NCBI GenBank assembly: GCA_903884105.1
Contig: CAISDJ010000024.1
Location: 1-64,000 of the forward strand
Direction: 5' to 3'
DNA: 64,000 bases
From: an uncultured Pseudomonadota bacterium
GTDB lineage: Bacteria; Pseudomonadota; Gammaproteobacteria; Steroidobacterales; Steroidobacteraceae
In this document: positions 8,566 to 16,760 of the stretch, piece by piece
Layout of the letters: the number at the start of each line of letters is the position of its first letter
Numbering within the stretch: the stretch's first letter is position 1
Made by a program: the position numbers and the translations under genes
Notes under the pieces: model-generated
The model's database searches: none
What the model was told of the DNA's origin: nothing
Seen by the model: the letters and a program-made list of their open reading frames with translations, nothing else

Positions 8566-9963
8566 ATGGAACCCCGCTCCCCCTACTCCTCCCTCGGCGT
8601 GCCTGAGGTCCCTGCCCGTGAGGTCTGGACCCCCACCCGCCTGAACAAGGAGGCCCGGCTGCTTCTCGAGCGGGGGCTGCCGGCGCTGTGGGTGGAGGGG
8701 GAGATCTCGAACCTGTCGCGGCCGTCGTCGGGGCACTGGTACTTCTCGCTCAAGGATGCGAACGCCCAGCTGCGGTGCGCGATGTTCCGGCAGCGGAACC
8801 TGACTACCCGGTTTGTCCCGAAGGACGGAATGCACGTGGTGGCCCGGGGGCGGGTGAGCCTGTACGAGCCGCGGGGCGACTACCAGTTCATCGTCGAGGG
8901 GCTGGAGGATGCCGGCGAAGGCGCTCTCAAGCGGCAGTTCGAGCTGCTGAAGGCGAAGCTGGCGGCGGCCGGGCTGTTCTCTCCCGAGCACAAGAAGCCG
9001 CTGCCGCGCCTGCCCCGACGGATCGGTGTGATCACGTCCCCTACCGGCGCGGCCATCCGCGACATCCTGAACATCCTGCGACGGCGGTTCCCGGCGATCC
9101 CGGTGCTGATCTACCCGGTGCCCGTGCAGGGCAAGGGCGCGGGGGACGAGATTGCCGAAGCCATCCGGCTGGCCGATGCGCGGGCGGAGTGTGACGTTCT
9201 GATCCTGGCGCGGGGTGGCGGGTCGCTCGAAGATTTGTGGGCGTTCAACGAGGAAGTCGTGGCGCGCGCGATCTTCGAGTGCACATTGCCGATCATCTCG
9301 GGCGTGGGCCATGAGGTCGACTTCACGATTGCGGACTTCGTGGCGGACATGCGTGCGCCGACGCCTTCGGGTGCGGCCGAGCTCGTCGTGCCGGATCGCG
9401 AGGAGTGGCTGCGCAACTTCGTCGTGTTCGAGCGGCGGCTGATCACGCAGCTCGGGCGGACGCTCACCGAACGCAACGAGACTTTCACGTGGTTGTTCAA
9501 GCGACTGGAACGCGTGCATCCCGGCTTCCGGTTGCGCCAGCATGCGCAGCGGCTCGACGACCTGGAACAACGGCTGGTCCGCGCGCTCAAACAGGTGGCC
9601 ACCGACCGTCGCGCAGTGGCGCAGGATCTCGCCGGCCGGTTGCGGCAGGCCTCGCCCGCGCTGAAACTGGCGGCGTTGCGCGGTCGGCTCGCGAGCATCG
9701 AGGTGCAGATGCAGGGCCAGGTCCGGGCGCAACTGCAACGGTTGTCGGCGGCGCTGGCAGCGGCGGGTCGGACGCTGCATGCCGTGAGTCCACTCGCGAC
9801 ACTGGACCGGGGTTACGCGATCGTGATGACTGACGCCGGACGTGTGATCATGGACGCAAGCATGCTCTCCCCTGGAGACCGCATCACCGCGCGAGTGGCG
9901 CAAGGACACGCCATTGCCGTCGTCGAAAGCGTTGCGCCGGCCTCTGCAAAGGACAAGAAATGA
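8566..9963 (+). CDS. xseA: Exodeoxyribonuclease VII large subunit
   Basis: Catalytic large subunit of exonuclease VII, which degrades single-stranded DNA in both directions together with several XseB subunits. The 465-residue protein has the N-terminal OB-fold (LWVEGEISNLSRPSSGHWYF), then the catalytic domain with GVITSPTGAAIRDIL, ARGGGSLEDLWAFN and SGVGHEVDFTIADFV, then a long helical region, and the C-terminal SPLATLDRGYAIV. The ATG at 8566 gives the normal length and N-terminus; the frame is open further upstream but that part has no homology. Its stop overlaps the next gene's ATG by four bases (ATGA), so both are translated from one message. xseB is not in the window. Confidence 0.96.
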   Translation: MEPRSPYSSLGVPEVPAREVWTPTRLNKEARLLLERGLPALWVEGEISNLSRPSSGHWYFSLKDANAQLRCAMFRQRNLTTRFVPKDGMHVVARGRVSLYEPRGDYQFIVEGLEDAGEGALKRQFELLKAKLAAAGLFSPEHKKPLPRLPRRIGVITSPTGAAIRDILNILRRRFPAIPVLIYPVPVQGKGAGDEIAEAIRLADARAECDVLILARGGGSLEDLWAFNEEVVARAIFECTLPIISGVGHEVDFTIADFVADMRAPTPSGAAELVVPDREEWLRNFVVFERRLITQLGRTLTERNETFTWLFKRLERVHPGFRLRQHAQRLDDLEQRLVRALKQVATDRRAVAQDLAGRLRQASPALKLAALRGRLASIEVQMQGQVRAQLQRLSAALAAAGRTLHAVSPLATLDRGYAIVMTDAGRVIMDASMLSPGDRITARVAQGHAIAVVESVAPASAKDKK

Positions 9964-10793
9964 TTCGATCGCTGCGTTCACTCACGCTTGCTACTTCCGT
10001 GCTCATGCTGCTTGCGGGACAGGCCCATGCGCTGGCCTTGCCAAAGGAAAGCCGCGTGCCCGGCGGCCTCGCGATTCTGTCGCTCGATGTGCCAGCCGCG
10101 CCGGTGCCGCGCGTGATGTACAACGGCCACCGCGCCCCGGTCCTTCGCGATGGAGATCGCTGGGTTGCGCTCGTCGGCCTGCCGCTCGCCACGAAGGTCG
10201 GCAAGCATGCGGCGGAGGCGTACCTCGGCGGGTCAAAGCAGGTGCTCGACTTTGAAGTGAAGTCGAAGCGCTACGAGGAGCAGCGGCTGACGGTGACGAA
10301 CGACCGGCAGGTGAACCCGAACCCGGATGACCTGAAGCGCATCGACGCCGACAGCAAGCGCACCGAGGCCGCCCTCACCCGCTACACCACGGACCTGGAA
10401 CCGTCGCTCGCGTTCCTGACGCCGGTGCCGGGCAAGCGCTCGAACTCGTTTGGCTTCCGCCGCTTTTTCAACGAGCAGCCGCGCAACCCGCATTCGGGCA
10501 TGGACATCTCGGGCAACCTGGGCGAGCCGGTCAAGGTCGTGGCGAGTGGCGTCGTCGTCGACGTGGGTGACTTCTTCTTCAACGGCAACACGGTGTTCGT
10601 CGACCACGGCCGCGGCGTGCTGACGATGTATTTGCACCTGAGCCGCATCGACGTGAAGCCGGGTGACCGCGTTGCCGCCGGCAACGTGGTCGGGCTGCTC
10701 GGCGCCACCGGCCGCGTGACAGGCCCGCACCTGCACTTCGGCGTGGCCGTCAATCGCGCGATGGTGGATCCGGCACTCTTTCTGCCGCAGTGA
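9960..10793 (+). CDS. Secreted M23 family metallopeptidase
   Basis: Predicted periplasmic peptidoglycan endopeptidase or amidase activator. The 277-residue product has a signal peptide (about 1-25, cleaving near AHA-LALP) and a middle region without catalytic motifs. A C-terminal LytM domain carries HSGMD (His178, Asp182) and GPHLHFG (His257, His259), so all zinc and catalytic positions are present. It overlaps the end of xseA by four bases. This xseA-M23 pairing is known in related gammaproteobacteria. It lacks the coiled coil of EnvC or MepM, so its exact substrate is open. Downstream lies a GGAAG-type inverted array separating it from the convergent tas-like gene. Confidence 0.92.
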   Translation: MIRSLRSLTLATSVLMLLAGQAHALALPKESRVPGGLAILSLDVPAAPVPRVMYNGHRAPVLRDGDRWVALVGLPLATKVGKHAAEAYLGGSKQVLDFEVKSKRYEEQRLTVTNDRQVNPNPDDLKRIDADSKRTEAALTRYTTDLEPSLAFLTPVPGKRSNSFGFRRFFNEQPRNPHSGMDISGNLGEPVKVVASGVVVDVGDFFFNGNTVFVDHGRGVLTMYLHLSRIDVKPGDRVAAGNVVGLLGATGRVTGPHLHFGVAVNRAMVDPALFLPQ

Positions 10794-11055
10794 AGCGAAG
10801 GAAGCAATGGAAGCTAGGAAGCCGGGGAAGCTAGGAAGCCAGACTGGTCTGGCATGCATTGCGAGTTGGTTCGGCTTCCGCCGCTTTCTAGCTTCCTTGG
10901 CTTCCTTGGCTTCCTTGGCTTCCTCATCTTCCCGACTTCCCGACTTCCTTGGCTTCCCTGGCTTCCCTGGCTTCCCTGGCTTCCCTGGCTTCCCTGGCTT
11001 CCCTGGCTTCCCTGGCTTCCCGGCTTCCCCGGCTTCCCCGGCTTCCTGATACTTC
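10794..11055. repeat. GGAAG-type inverted low-complexity array
   Basis: A purine-rich arm of GGAAGC-like units (about 10794-10842) faces a long complementary arm (about 10886-11055) of GCTTCC-type units. The second arm includes eight or nine consecutive copies of a ten-base GGCTTCCCTG unit. It fills the whole gap between two convergent genes and could form a very long hairpin. Confidence 0.85.
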
Positions 11056-11059
11056 CTCT

Positions 11060-12124
11060 CTAGGGCGCGGGATTGGGATAGCGCGTGTGGATGGCGTCGA
11101 TCCCGGCCAGCACTTCCGGTGACAGCACGAGATCCAGACTGTCGATCGAGCGCTTGAGCTGCGCGACGGATGTACCGCCGATGATTGAACTCGTCACGAC
11201 ACGACGCTGCGCGGCCCACGCATTCGCCATCTGCGCGGGATCGAGGCCGTTGGCCTTCGCGAGCGCCACGTACTCCACCAACGCCTTCTGCGCCTGCTCA
11301 TTGTTGTAACGCGCGAAGCGCTCCGACAACGTCAGCCGCGCACCCGACGGCTTGGCGCCACCCAAGTACTTGCCTGTCAGCACGCCGAACGCGAGCGGCG
11401 AATAGCCGAGCAAGCTCACGTTCTCGCGCAGCGCGATTTCGCCCAGGCCGATCTCGAAGCTGCGGTTCAGGAAGTTGTACGGGTTCTGGATGCTGGCGAT
11501 GCGCGCGAGGCCCCGCGTCGCAGCGAGCAGCAGATAGCGCGACACGCCCCACGCGGTTTCATTCGACACACCGATGTGGCGGACCTTGCCGGCCTTCACG
11601 AAGCCGTCGAGAACGGCGAGCGTCTCCTCGAGCGGCACCGTGTCCTCCTGCTCCTGGTGCTCGTAGGAGAGGTGCCCGAAGAAGTTCGTCCGGCGGTCCG
11701 GCCAGTGCAGCTGGTACAGGTCGATGACGTCGGCCTGCAGCCGCGTGAGGCTGGTGTGCAGCGCCGACTCGAGATTGGCGCGCGTGAAGTGGTTGTTGCC
11801 TTCGCGAATGTGCGCCGAACTGATGCGCGACGCGTGCGAGGGGCCCACGGCCTTGGTGGCGATCAGCACCTTGCGGCGATTGCCCGGAACTTTAAGCCAC
11901 GTACCGATAATGGCTTCTGTCGAGCCCTGCGTCTCCGCGATGGGCGGAACCGGATAGTGCTCGGAGGTATCGACAAGGTTGATGCCGCGCTCGACGGCGT
12001 AGTCGAGCTGCTCGTGGCCTTCACGTTCGCTGTTCTGCGAACCGAACGTCATCGTGCCGAGGGTGAGCTGGCTGATTCTGAGGTCAGTTGCCCCGAGTGT
12101 CCGGTACTCCATCGTCACGCCCAC
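11060..12124 (-). CDS. tas: NADP(H)-dependent aldo-keto reductase (Tas-like)
   Basis: Cytosolic aldo-keto reductase closest to E. coli Tas. The 354-residue TIM-barrel protein starts YRTLGATDLRISQLTLGTMT and then has FGSQNSE. Next come INLVDTSEHYPVPP with the catalytic Asp and Tyr, a lysine in IATKAVGP, and the histidine in LYQLHWPDR. The PVPP and TFGSQNSE segments are typical of Tas. The physiological substrate is unknown. Two starts are possible, ATG at 12124 or ATG at 12112 (MEYRTLG). The stop lies within the edge of the GGAAG-type array, and the gene is followed upstream by a 30-codon membrane-peptide gene in the same direction. Confidence 0.9.
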   Translation of the reverse strand: MGVTMEYRTLGATDLRISQLTLGTMTFGSQNSEREGHEQLDYAVERGINLVDTSEHYPVPPIAETQGSTEAIIGTWLKVPGNRRKVLIATKAVGPSHASRISSAHIREGNNHFTRANLESALHTSLTRLQADVIDLYQLHWPDRRTNFFGHLSYEHQEQEDTVPLEETLAVLDGFVKAGKVRHIGVSNETAWGVSRYLLLAATRGLARIASIQNPYNFLNRSFEIGLGEIALRENVSLLGYSPLAFGVLTGKYLGGAKPSGARLTLSERFARYNNEQAQKALVEYVALAKANGLDPAQMANAWAAQRRVVTSSIIGGTSVAQLKRSIDSLDLVLSPEVLAGIDAIHTRYPNPAP

Positions 12125-12133
12125 CCGCGCCGG

Positions 12134-12226
12134 TCAGTCGTCGGAGCGCTTGCGGCTGGACAGGAGGCGCCGCAGTGCCCACAGGATGAGCACCACCAGG
12201 ATCAGGATTCCAATGACTCGCAGCAT
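12134..12226 (-). CDS. Small single-span membrane protein, 30 residues
   Basis: A 30-codon minus-strand gene with a start ATG at 12226 and TGA at 12136-12134. The product is MLRVIGILILVVLILWALRR plus a basic, serine-rich tail ending SDD. It has one clear membrane helix (about residues 3-20) followed by positive charges, so an N-out/C-in topology is expected. No family is recognised. It lies directly upstream of the tas-like gene on the same strand, ten bases from its first ATG, so they may be co-transcribed. Its small size makes expression uncertain, but the composition is typical of genuine small membrane proteins. Confidence 0.5.
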   Translation of the reverse strand: MLRVIGILILVVLILWALRRLLSSRKRSDD

Positions 12227-12268
12227 GGGAACAGTGTACTGGTGGCGAGGCCGGAGGCGCCAGTAGCC

Positions 12269-12460
12269 GCGTGGGAAGGCGGGAAGTCGGGAAGCGAGGA
12301 AGGATGGGAAGCCAGAGAAGAATCGTGGCTATGAACAACGCCCGTCAACGCCCGGTTCTCTCTCGCTCCTAACTCTTGCTCTTGCCCTTTCCGGCTTCCT
12401 GCACTTCCTTGGCTTCCTGCGCTTCCTTAGGCTTCCTGCGCTGCCTTAGGCTTCCCCCTC
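12269..12460. repeat. GGAAG-type inverted low-complexity array
   Basis: Purine arm about 12269-12313 (GGAAGTCGGGAAGCGAGGAAG and similar) and pyrimidine arm about 12389-12460 (repeated GCTTCCTGC / CACTTCCTTG). It lies between two minus-strand genes, immediately 3' of the HIT-VOC gene. Confidence 0.8.
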
Positions 12461-12465
12461 CTCCC

Positions 12466-13335
12466 TCAGCCAGGCGTATAGACGTATTCGAGCTTGATGC
12501 CGTCCGGGTCCGCAAAGAACACGGCGTAGTAGCCGGGCGCGTACTGGTCGTAGTGCGCCGGGGGATTGAGGATGACGGCGCCCAATTCGATGAGACTTGA
12601 GTGCAAGCGATCCACCGCAGCCTCGCTGGGCGCATCGAAGGCAAGGTGATGCAGGCCGGGCGTGTAACGGTCGTGGCGCTGAGCCGCGCCGCTCGCGGAG
12701 GCGGCCTGCAGGCCTAGGTCGAAACGCTCGCCCCGCCATAAAGGCCCCTCGGCGCAATCCTCAATCCGCTGGAAGCCCGCATAGGGCAGCCACGAATCAT
12801 AGAACTTCGTAGCGCGATCGAGATCGCTCACGGTGAGGTCGAGATGATGCAGCGACCCCGCTGCCACGGCGCGGACGATGGCCGGCGGGCCCTGGCCACC
12901 GCTCGACAGCAGCAGCGCGCGGATCTTCTCCAGCAGCCGCCCCGACTGGGCTACATCAAAGCGCGGCGCCGCACCCCAGTCATAGCCCCACGGATGCGCA
13001 GCGCGCAGCGCGCCATCTTCAGTGTCGAACCGGGGAAACACGTGGGCGTGCAGGGCCGGCTCGACGTTGCCGAACATTGCATAGTTGATGCGCAGTGCAC
13101 CGGTGGCTTCGAACACGGCATCACCGAGCCGCGCCATGTCGGACAGGAACTGGTCGCGCTCCGGCCCGTTCATCGCATTGAGATGCGGCACGACCGGGTC
13201 CGGCAGCAGCAGGCAGTAGCCCGGCAGCACCTGCGGATCGCCCATCACGGCCCAGCCCGACGGCAGCCGCGCGACCACGGTGGGATCGGTGCCCGCGCGG
13301 CAGGCATTGACGCGGCGATGGATGGCAGTGGTCAT
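12466..13335 (-). CDS. HIT-like domain fused to a VOC (glyoxalase-fold) domain
   Basis: A 289-residue two-domain protein. Residues 1-140 match the HIT fold: PGYCLLLPDPVVPHLNAM, then NVEPALHAHVFPRF. The histidine triad is incomplete: His96 and His98 are present but the nucleophile position is Phe100, so classical nucleotidyl hydrolase activity is doubtful. Residues ~162-289 form a VOC domain (LHHLDLTVSDLDRATKFYDS, HHLAFDAPS, FADPDGIKLEYVY) with His and Glu positions typical of metal sites. I know of no characterised protein with this architecture. The leader before ATG 13335 is a pyrimidine-rich TATCCCC array with no Shine-Dalgarno. The stop lies next to a GGAAG-type array. Confidence 0.8.
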   Translation of the reverse strand: MTTAIHRRVNACRAGTDPTVVARLPSGWAVMGDPQVLPGYCLLLPDPVVPHLNAMNGPERDQFLSDMARLGDAVFEATGALRINYAMFGNVEPALHAHVFPRFDTEDGALRAAHPWGYDWGAAPRFDVAQSGRLLEKIRALLLSSGGQGPPAIVRAVAAGSLHHLDLTVSDLDRATKFYDSWLPYAGFQRIEDCAEGPLWRGERFDLGLQAASASGAAQRHDRYTPGLHHLAFDAPSEAAVDRLHSSLIELGAVILNPPAHYDQYAPGYYAVFFADPDGIKLEYVYTPG

Positions 13336-13342
13336 GGCTGAA

Positions 13343-13384
13343 GGGGATAGGGGATAGGGGATAGGGGATAGGGGATAGGGGATA
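13343..13384. repeat. (GGGGATA)6 heptamer array
   Basis: Six exact tandem GGGGATA units. On the minus (coding) strand of the HIT-VOC gene they read TATCCCC and end seven bases before its ATG. They face a complementary array at 13460-13508. Confidence 0.95.
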
Positions 13385-13459
13385 GTGTGAATCTGGAGAA
13401 CTCGAAAGACAAAGACTTGGCAAAAGTGCTCGGAAACAGAAGCGAACTCAGCTCTTCAC

Positions 13460-13508
13460 TATCCACTATCCCCTATCCCCTAGCCCCTATCCCCTATCCC
13501 CTATCCCC
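13460..13508. repeat. (TATCCCC)7 heptamer array, complementary to 13343-13384
   Basis: Seven units TATCCMC/TAGCCCC, five of them exact TATCCCC. The minus-strand TAG at 13501-13503 that ends the ion-transporter gene is part of a unit. With the opposite array it can form a ~40-bp stem around a 75-base loop. Confidence 0.95.
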
Positions 13509-14886
13509 TACCGCCTTCGTGCCAGGGGCGAGTTTGCACGGATTCCGCGGCCGATTCGAGCGCTGGCGCGCGATGGGGCGCGTGCGGATGCCAGCCGGTG
13601 ACGACGAGCATGACCGCGAACCCGACGACGTAACCCAGCACGACATGCCAGCCGCCCTTCAGCCATGCGACGACAGAGCGGCTCTGCGGAAACAGGTTGG
13701 TGATGGCGACGCCTGCCGACGACCCGAACCACACCATCGAGCCGCCGAAGCCCACGGCATAGGCGAGGAAACCCCAGTCATAGCCGCCCTGCTCCAGCGC
13801 GAGCTTGGTGAGCGGAATATTATCGAAGACTGACGACACGAACCCGAGCCCCAATGCGCTCTGCCACGAGGCCGGGGGCAGCGCTTCGACGGGCATCATC
13901 GATGCGCACAGCACCAGCGACAACAGGAACAGCGCGCCGGGTGCCGCTGCGGGAACGATTTTCCAATCGGGCGAACGAACGAGGCTGGACACCAGGATCG
14001 CGATCCAAACGGAAACGCCAATGAACGGAAAGCGGTCTGCCAGTTCGGCGAAGCGCAGGTTGACGACGACATTCGTTGCGATGGCAGCGACCAGGATGAA
14101 GGCCACGATGCCGAGCCGGCCCGTGTCGATGCGCAATCCCTTGCGCGCATCCCGGACGATGGGTGAATACGCCTGTTGCTGCAGGGCCGCCGGAATGCCG
14201 AAGACCGCCAGTGCGACGACGGCAGCGACATACGCGTGCAACACGTCGACCGGACTCACGCCGTCGATCCACATCATCGTGGTGGTGGTGTCACCCACGA
14301 CACTTCCCGACCCGCCTGCATTCGACGCCGCGACCAGCGCAGCCACATAGCCGATGTGCACCTTGCCGCGGAACACGGTCGCCGCGATCTGCCCGCCAAT
14401 GATGGCCGCAGCGATGTTGTCGAGGAAGGCCGACAGCACGAACACCAGCACCAGCAGCGCGAGCGGCCCCTTCCAGTCGTCCGGCAGGAAGCGCGGCAGC
14501 AGGTCGGGCACACGGCTCTTCTCGAAATGATTCGACAGGACCGCGAATCCCAGCAGCAGCGCGAACAGGTTCGCGAGCACCACCCACTCGCTCTGCAGGT
14601 GAGCCACGAGCCCGGCGAGTCCGGGACTCGCATGGAAACCCGTGAGCAGCAGCTTGTAGCCCGTGATGACCACGAGGCCGGTGAGCGCCACGCGCAACGT
14701 ATGGTGGTGGAACAGCGCAACGCCGAGCAGCGTCAGTGCAAAAAGCACAAAGTCGACCGGGATGCCGAAGAGCTCGGGCCCCGTCCCGACCGGATCTGCT
14801 GCCCATGCAGGGGAACTGCTCGTCGCCAGGAACAGTCCGAGTGAGGCGGACAATCTGCGCAAGCTGAAGCGACTACACTGTGACAT
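13501..14886 (-). CDS. NhaD/ArsB-superfamily ion transporter (putative Na+/H+ antiporter)
   Basis: A 461-residue polytopic membrane protein, about 11-12 hydrophobic segments after an N-terminal signal-like stretch ending PAWAADP. The duplicated half-motifs FVLSAFLDNIAAAIIGGQI and VSSVFDNIPLTKLAL are characteristic of the ion-transporter superfamily that includes NhaD and ArsB/citrate carriers. GSGSVVGDTTTTMMW lies in the re-entrant region. NhaD-type sodium/proton exchange is the best guess; substrate cannot be fixed from sequence. The start is ATG 14886, only 23 bases from the divergent ldtD start, so promoters must overlap. The C-terminal stop is supplied by a GGGGATA unit. Confidence 0.8.
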   Translation of the reverse strand: MSQCSRFSLRRLSASLGLFLATSSSPAWAADPVGTGPELFGIPVDFVLFALTLLGVALFHHHTLRVALTGLVVITGYKLLLTGFHASPGLAGLVAHLQSEWVVLANLFALLLGFAVLSNHFEKSRVPDLLPRFLPDDWKGPLALLVLVFVLSAFLDNIAAAIIGGQIAATVFRGKVHIGYVAALVAASNAGGSGSVVGDTTTTMMWIDGVSPVDVLHAYVAAVVALAVFGIPAALQQQAYSPIVRDARKGLRIDTGRLGIVAFILVAAIATNVVVNLRFAELADRFPFIGVSVWIAILVSSLVRSPDWKIVPAAAPGALFLLSLVLCASMMPVEALPPASWQSALGLGFVSSVFDNIPLTKLALEQGGYDWGFLAYAVGFGGSMVWFGSSAGVAITNLFPQSRSVVAWLKGGWHVVLGYVVGFAVMLVVTGWHPHAPHRAPALESAAESVQTRPWHEGGRG

Positions 14887-14909
14887 CGGATTTGAACAGG
14901 AGTGAACGG

Positions 14910-16586
14910 ATGCGGATTGGGGTGTCAGGACTGTGGGCCGGGTACTTGGGCGCGATCAGTCTCGCGCTGCTGGCGGCCACGGCAACTGCGCAGCCGGGTG
15001 ACGCCGAGCCGTTCCGGACGACCCTCGAACAGATGCTGCTCGCAGGCGAACACCCGTACGTCGCCGCGCCGGACCTCGGGGGCGAGCGGGAACCCTTGCG
15101 GCAGCTCTATGAAAAGCACGGCTGGCGGCCGCTGTGGTCCGAGAACGAGACGCCGACCCGATCGGCCCTCTCCGTCCTGACCGTGCTGCGCGGAGCCGAA
15201 AAGTACGGTCTGCACAGCAGCGACTATGAAGCGAATCAGATTCTCTACCACCTGGTCGACCTCGTCACGACACCGGGCGCCCACCCGGACCAGTGGGCGC
15301 AATTCGATCTGGCCCTGTCTACCGCCGTGCTGCGATTCACGACGCATCTGCACTACGGCAGGATCGATCCGCAGGCGGCCGGCTTCGACATCACCGTCGC
15401 GCCTGATCGCATCGACCGGCTGAGCATACTGGAAGAGGCCACGACGGCCACGGATTCCGAAGCCGTCTTTGCGCGGATCGAACCTCCATACGAACACTAC
15501 CAGTTGCTGAAGGCCGCGTTGCCGAAATTCAGGCTGCTTGCGCTTGAAACCGGCCTGACCGACTTGCCGTCGTTCAGCGGCCGCTCCATCAAACCCGGCG
15601 AGACCTACTTGGGTGCGCCACAGTTGCGCCGCCTGCTTGTGGCACTCGGCGATTTTCCCGCAGACAGTGCAGTGACCGCCACGGACCTCACGCTCGACCC
15701 GGAGACGGTCAACGCGCTCAAGCAGTTCCAGGAACTGCACGGTCTCGCTCAGGACGGCGCGCTCGGCAAGGAGACCTTCCGCCACCTCACGACGCCGCTC
15801 CTGCATCGGGTTGAACAGATTGAACTGACCCTGGAGCGCTGGCGGTGGCTGCCCAGGCTCGAGACGCCGCCGATCTTCGTGAACATCCCGCAGTACCGGC
15901 TGTTCGCCTTCACGACGGCGCAGGATCGCGAAGCGGACATGCTGAAGCTCGACGTCATTGTCGGCAGGGCCTTTCCCAATACGCGCACGCCCGTCTTCAG
16001 CGAGGAGATGCGCTACCTGGTGTTCCGCCCCTACTGGGATGTGCCTTACAGCATTGCGACGCGCGAATTGCTGCCGGAGATCCGCAAGAACCCTGCGTAC
16101 CTCGACAAGCAGAACCTCGAGATCGTGCGGGGCGGTGGCGACGATGCCAAGCCGGTACCGCCGACGCCGGAGAATCTGGCAGCGCTGGTGGCAGGCACGG
16201 TGCGACTACGGCAGCGCCCGGGCGACGACAATGCACTTGGCCTGATCAAGTTCATGCTGCCGAACGAGTACAACGTGTACCTGCACTCGACGCCCGCGAA
16301 GGGCCTGTTCCGCGAAGCCCGCCGCGCCTTCAGTCACGGCTGCATCCGCGTGAGCGATCCGGTGGCACTCGCCGAACAGGTGCTGAAGAACGAGCCGGGC
16401 GACTGGACGCGGGAGAAGATCGAAGCAGCCATGAATGGCACCGCGACTGTTCGCGTACCGCTGACGCGACCCATCCCCGTCTACATCCTGTACGGGACCG
16501 CGATCGCGAGCGAGGCAGGGAATGTGTTCTTCTTCGACGACGTGTACGGGCACGACGCGAGGCTGGCAGCGCTGCTGGGACGCTGA
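14910..16586 (+). CDS. ldtD: L,D-transpeptidase of the YcbB/LdtD family
   Basis: Forms 3-3 cross-links in peptidoglycan in the periplasm. The 558-residue protein has a signal peptide (about 1-28, ending ATATAQ) and an N-terminal scaffold region. A peptidoglycan-binding-like segment (VNALKQFQELHGLAQDGALG) follows near residue 275, then a YkuD catalytic domain with YLHSTP and AFSHGCIRVSDP, the nucleophile being Cys478. Length and order match E. coli LdtD. ATG 14910 is preferred because AGGAG lies at 14898-14902, seven bases away. A convergent mepK-like gene follows, echoing the ycbB-ycbK neighbourhood of E. coli. Confidence 0.93.
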   Translation: MRIGVSGLWAGYLGAISLALLAATATAQPGDAEPFRTTLEQMLLAGEHPYVAAPDLGGEREPLRQLYEKHGWRPLWSENETPTRSALSVLTVLRGAEKYGLHSSDYEANQILYHLVDLVTTPGAHPDQWAQFDLALSTAVLRFTTHLHYGRIDPQAAGFDITVAPDRIDRLSILEEATTATDSEAVFARIEPPYEHYQLLKAALPKFRLLALETGLTDLPSFSGRSIKPGETYLGAPQLRRLLVALGDFPADSAVTATDLTLDPETVNALKQFQELHGLAQDGALGKETFRHLTTPLLHRVEQIELTLERWRWLPRLETPPIFVNIPQYRLFAFTTAQDREADMLKLDVIVGRAFPNTRTPVFSEEMRYLVFRPYWDVPYSIATRELLPEIRKNPAYLDKQNLEIVRGGGDDAKPVPPTPENLAALVAGTVRLRQRPGDDNALGLIKFMLPNEYNVYLHSTPAKGLFREARRAFSHGCIRVSDPVALAEQVLKNEPGDWTREKIEAAMNGTATVRVPLTRPIPVYILYGTAIASEAGNVFFFDDVYGHDARLAALLGR

Positions 16587-16758
16587 GGAAGGACGGAAGC
16601 CGAGGAAGTAGGGAAGCAAGGAAGTCGAGGCAGCCAGACAGACAGGCCACTTCGGAAGCTGAGGAAGCGGGGAAGTGAGGAAGTACGGGAAGCCGGAAGG
16701 GAGGTTGGATCCGGCTTCCGGACCTGCCTCAGCTTCCTTATGCTTGCTAGCTTCCGCA
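16587..16758. repeat. GGAAG-type inverted low-complexity array
   Basis: Purine arm of GGAAGC/GGAAGT units from about 16587 to 16704, pyrimidine arm about 16707-16758 (GCTTCCGG, CAGCTTCC, TAGCTTCCG). It fills the entire gap between the convergent ldtD and mepK genes, starting at the ldtD stop codon. Confidence 0.85.
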
Positions 16759-16760
16759 CG

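Noticed and set aside
8287-9981. 564-codon minus-strand open reading
   Set aside because: Antisense of xseA, which is unambiguous on the plus strand.
10807-11063. Long open readings rich in repeated Gly-Phe-Pro or Trp-Leu-Pro
   Set aside because: They are translations of the GGAAG/CTTCC array in several frames; no homology, no ribosome site, and all frames are equally open.
13343-13508. CRISPR array
   Set aside because: Units are 7 bases with no unique spacers; these are simple tandem repeats, not CRISPR.
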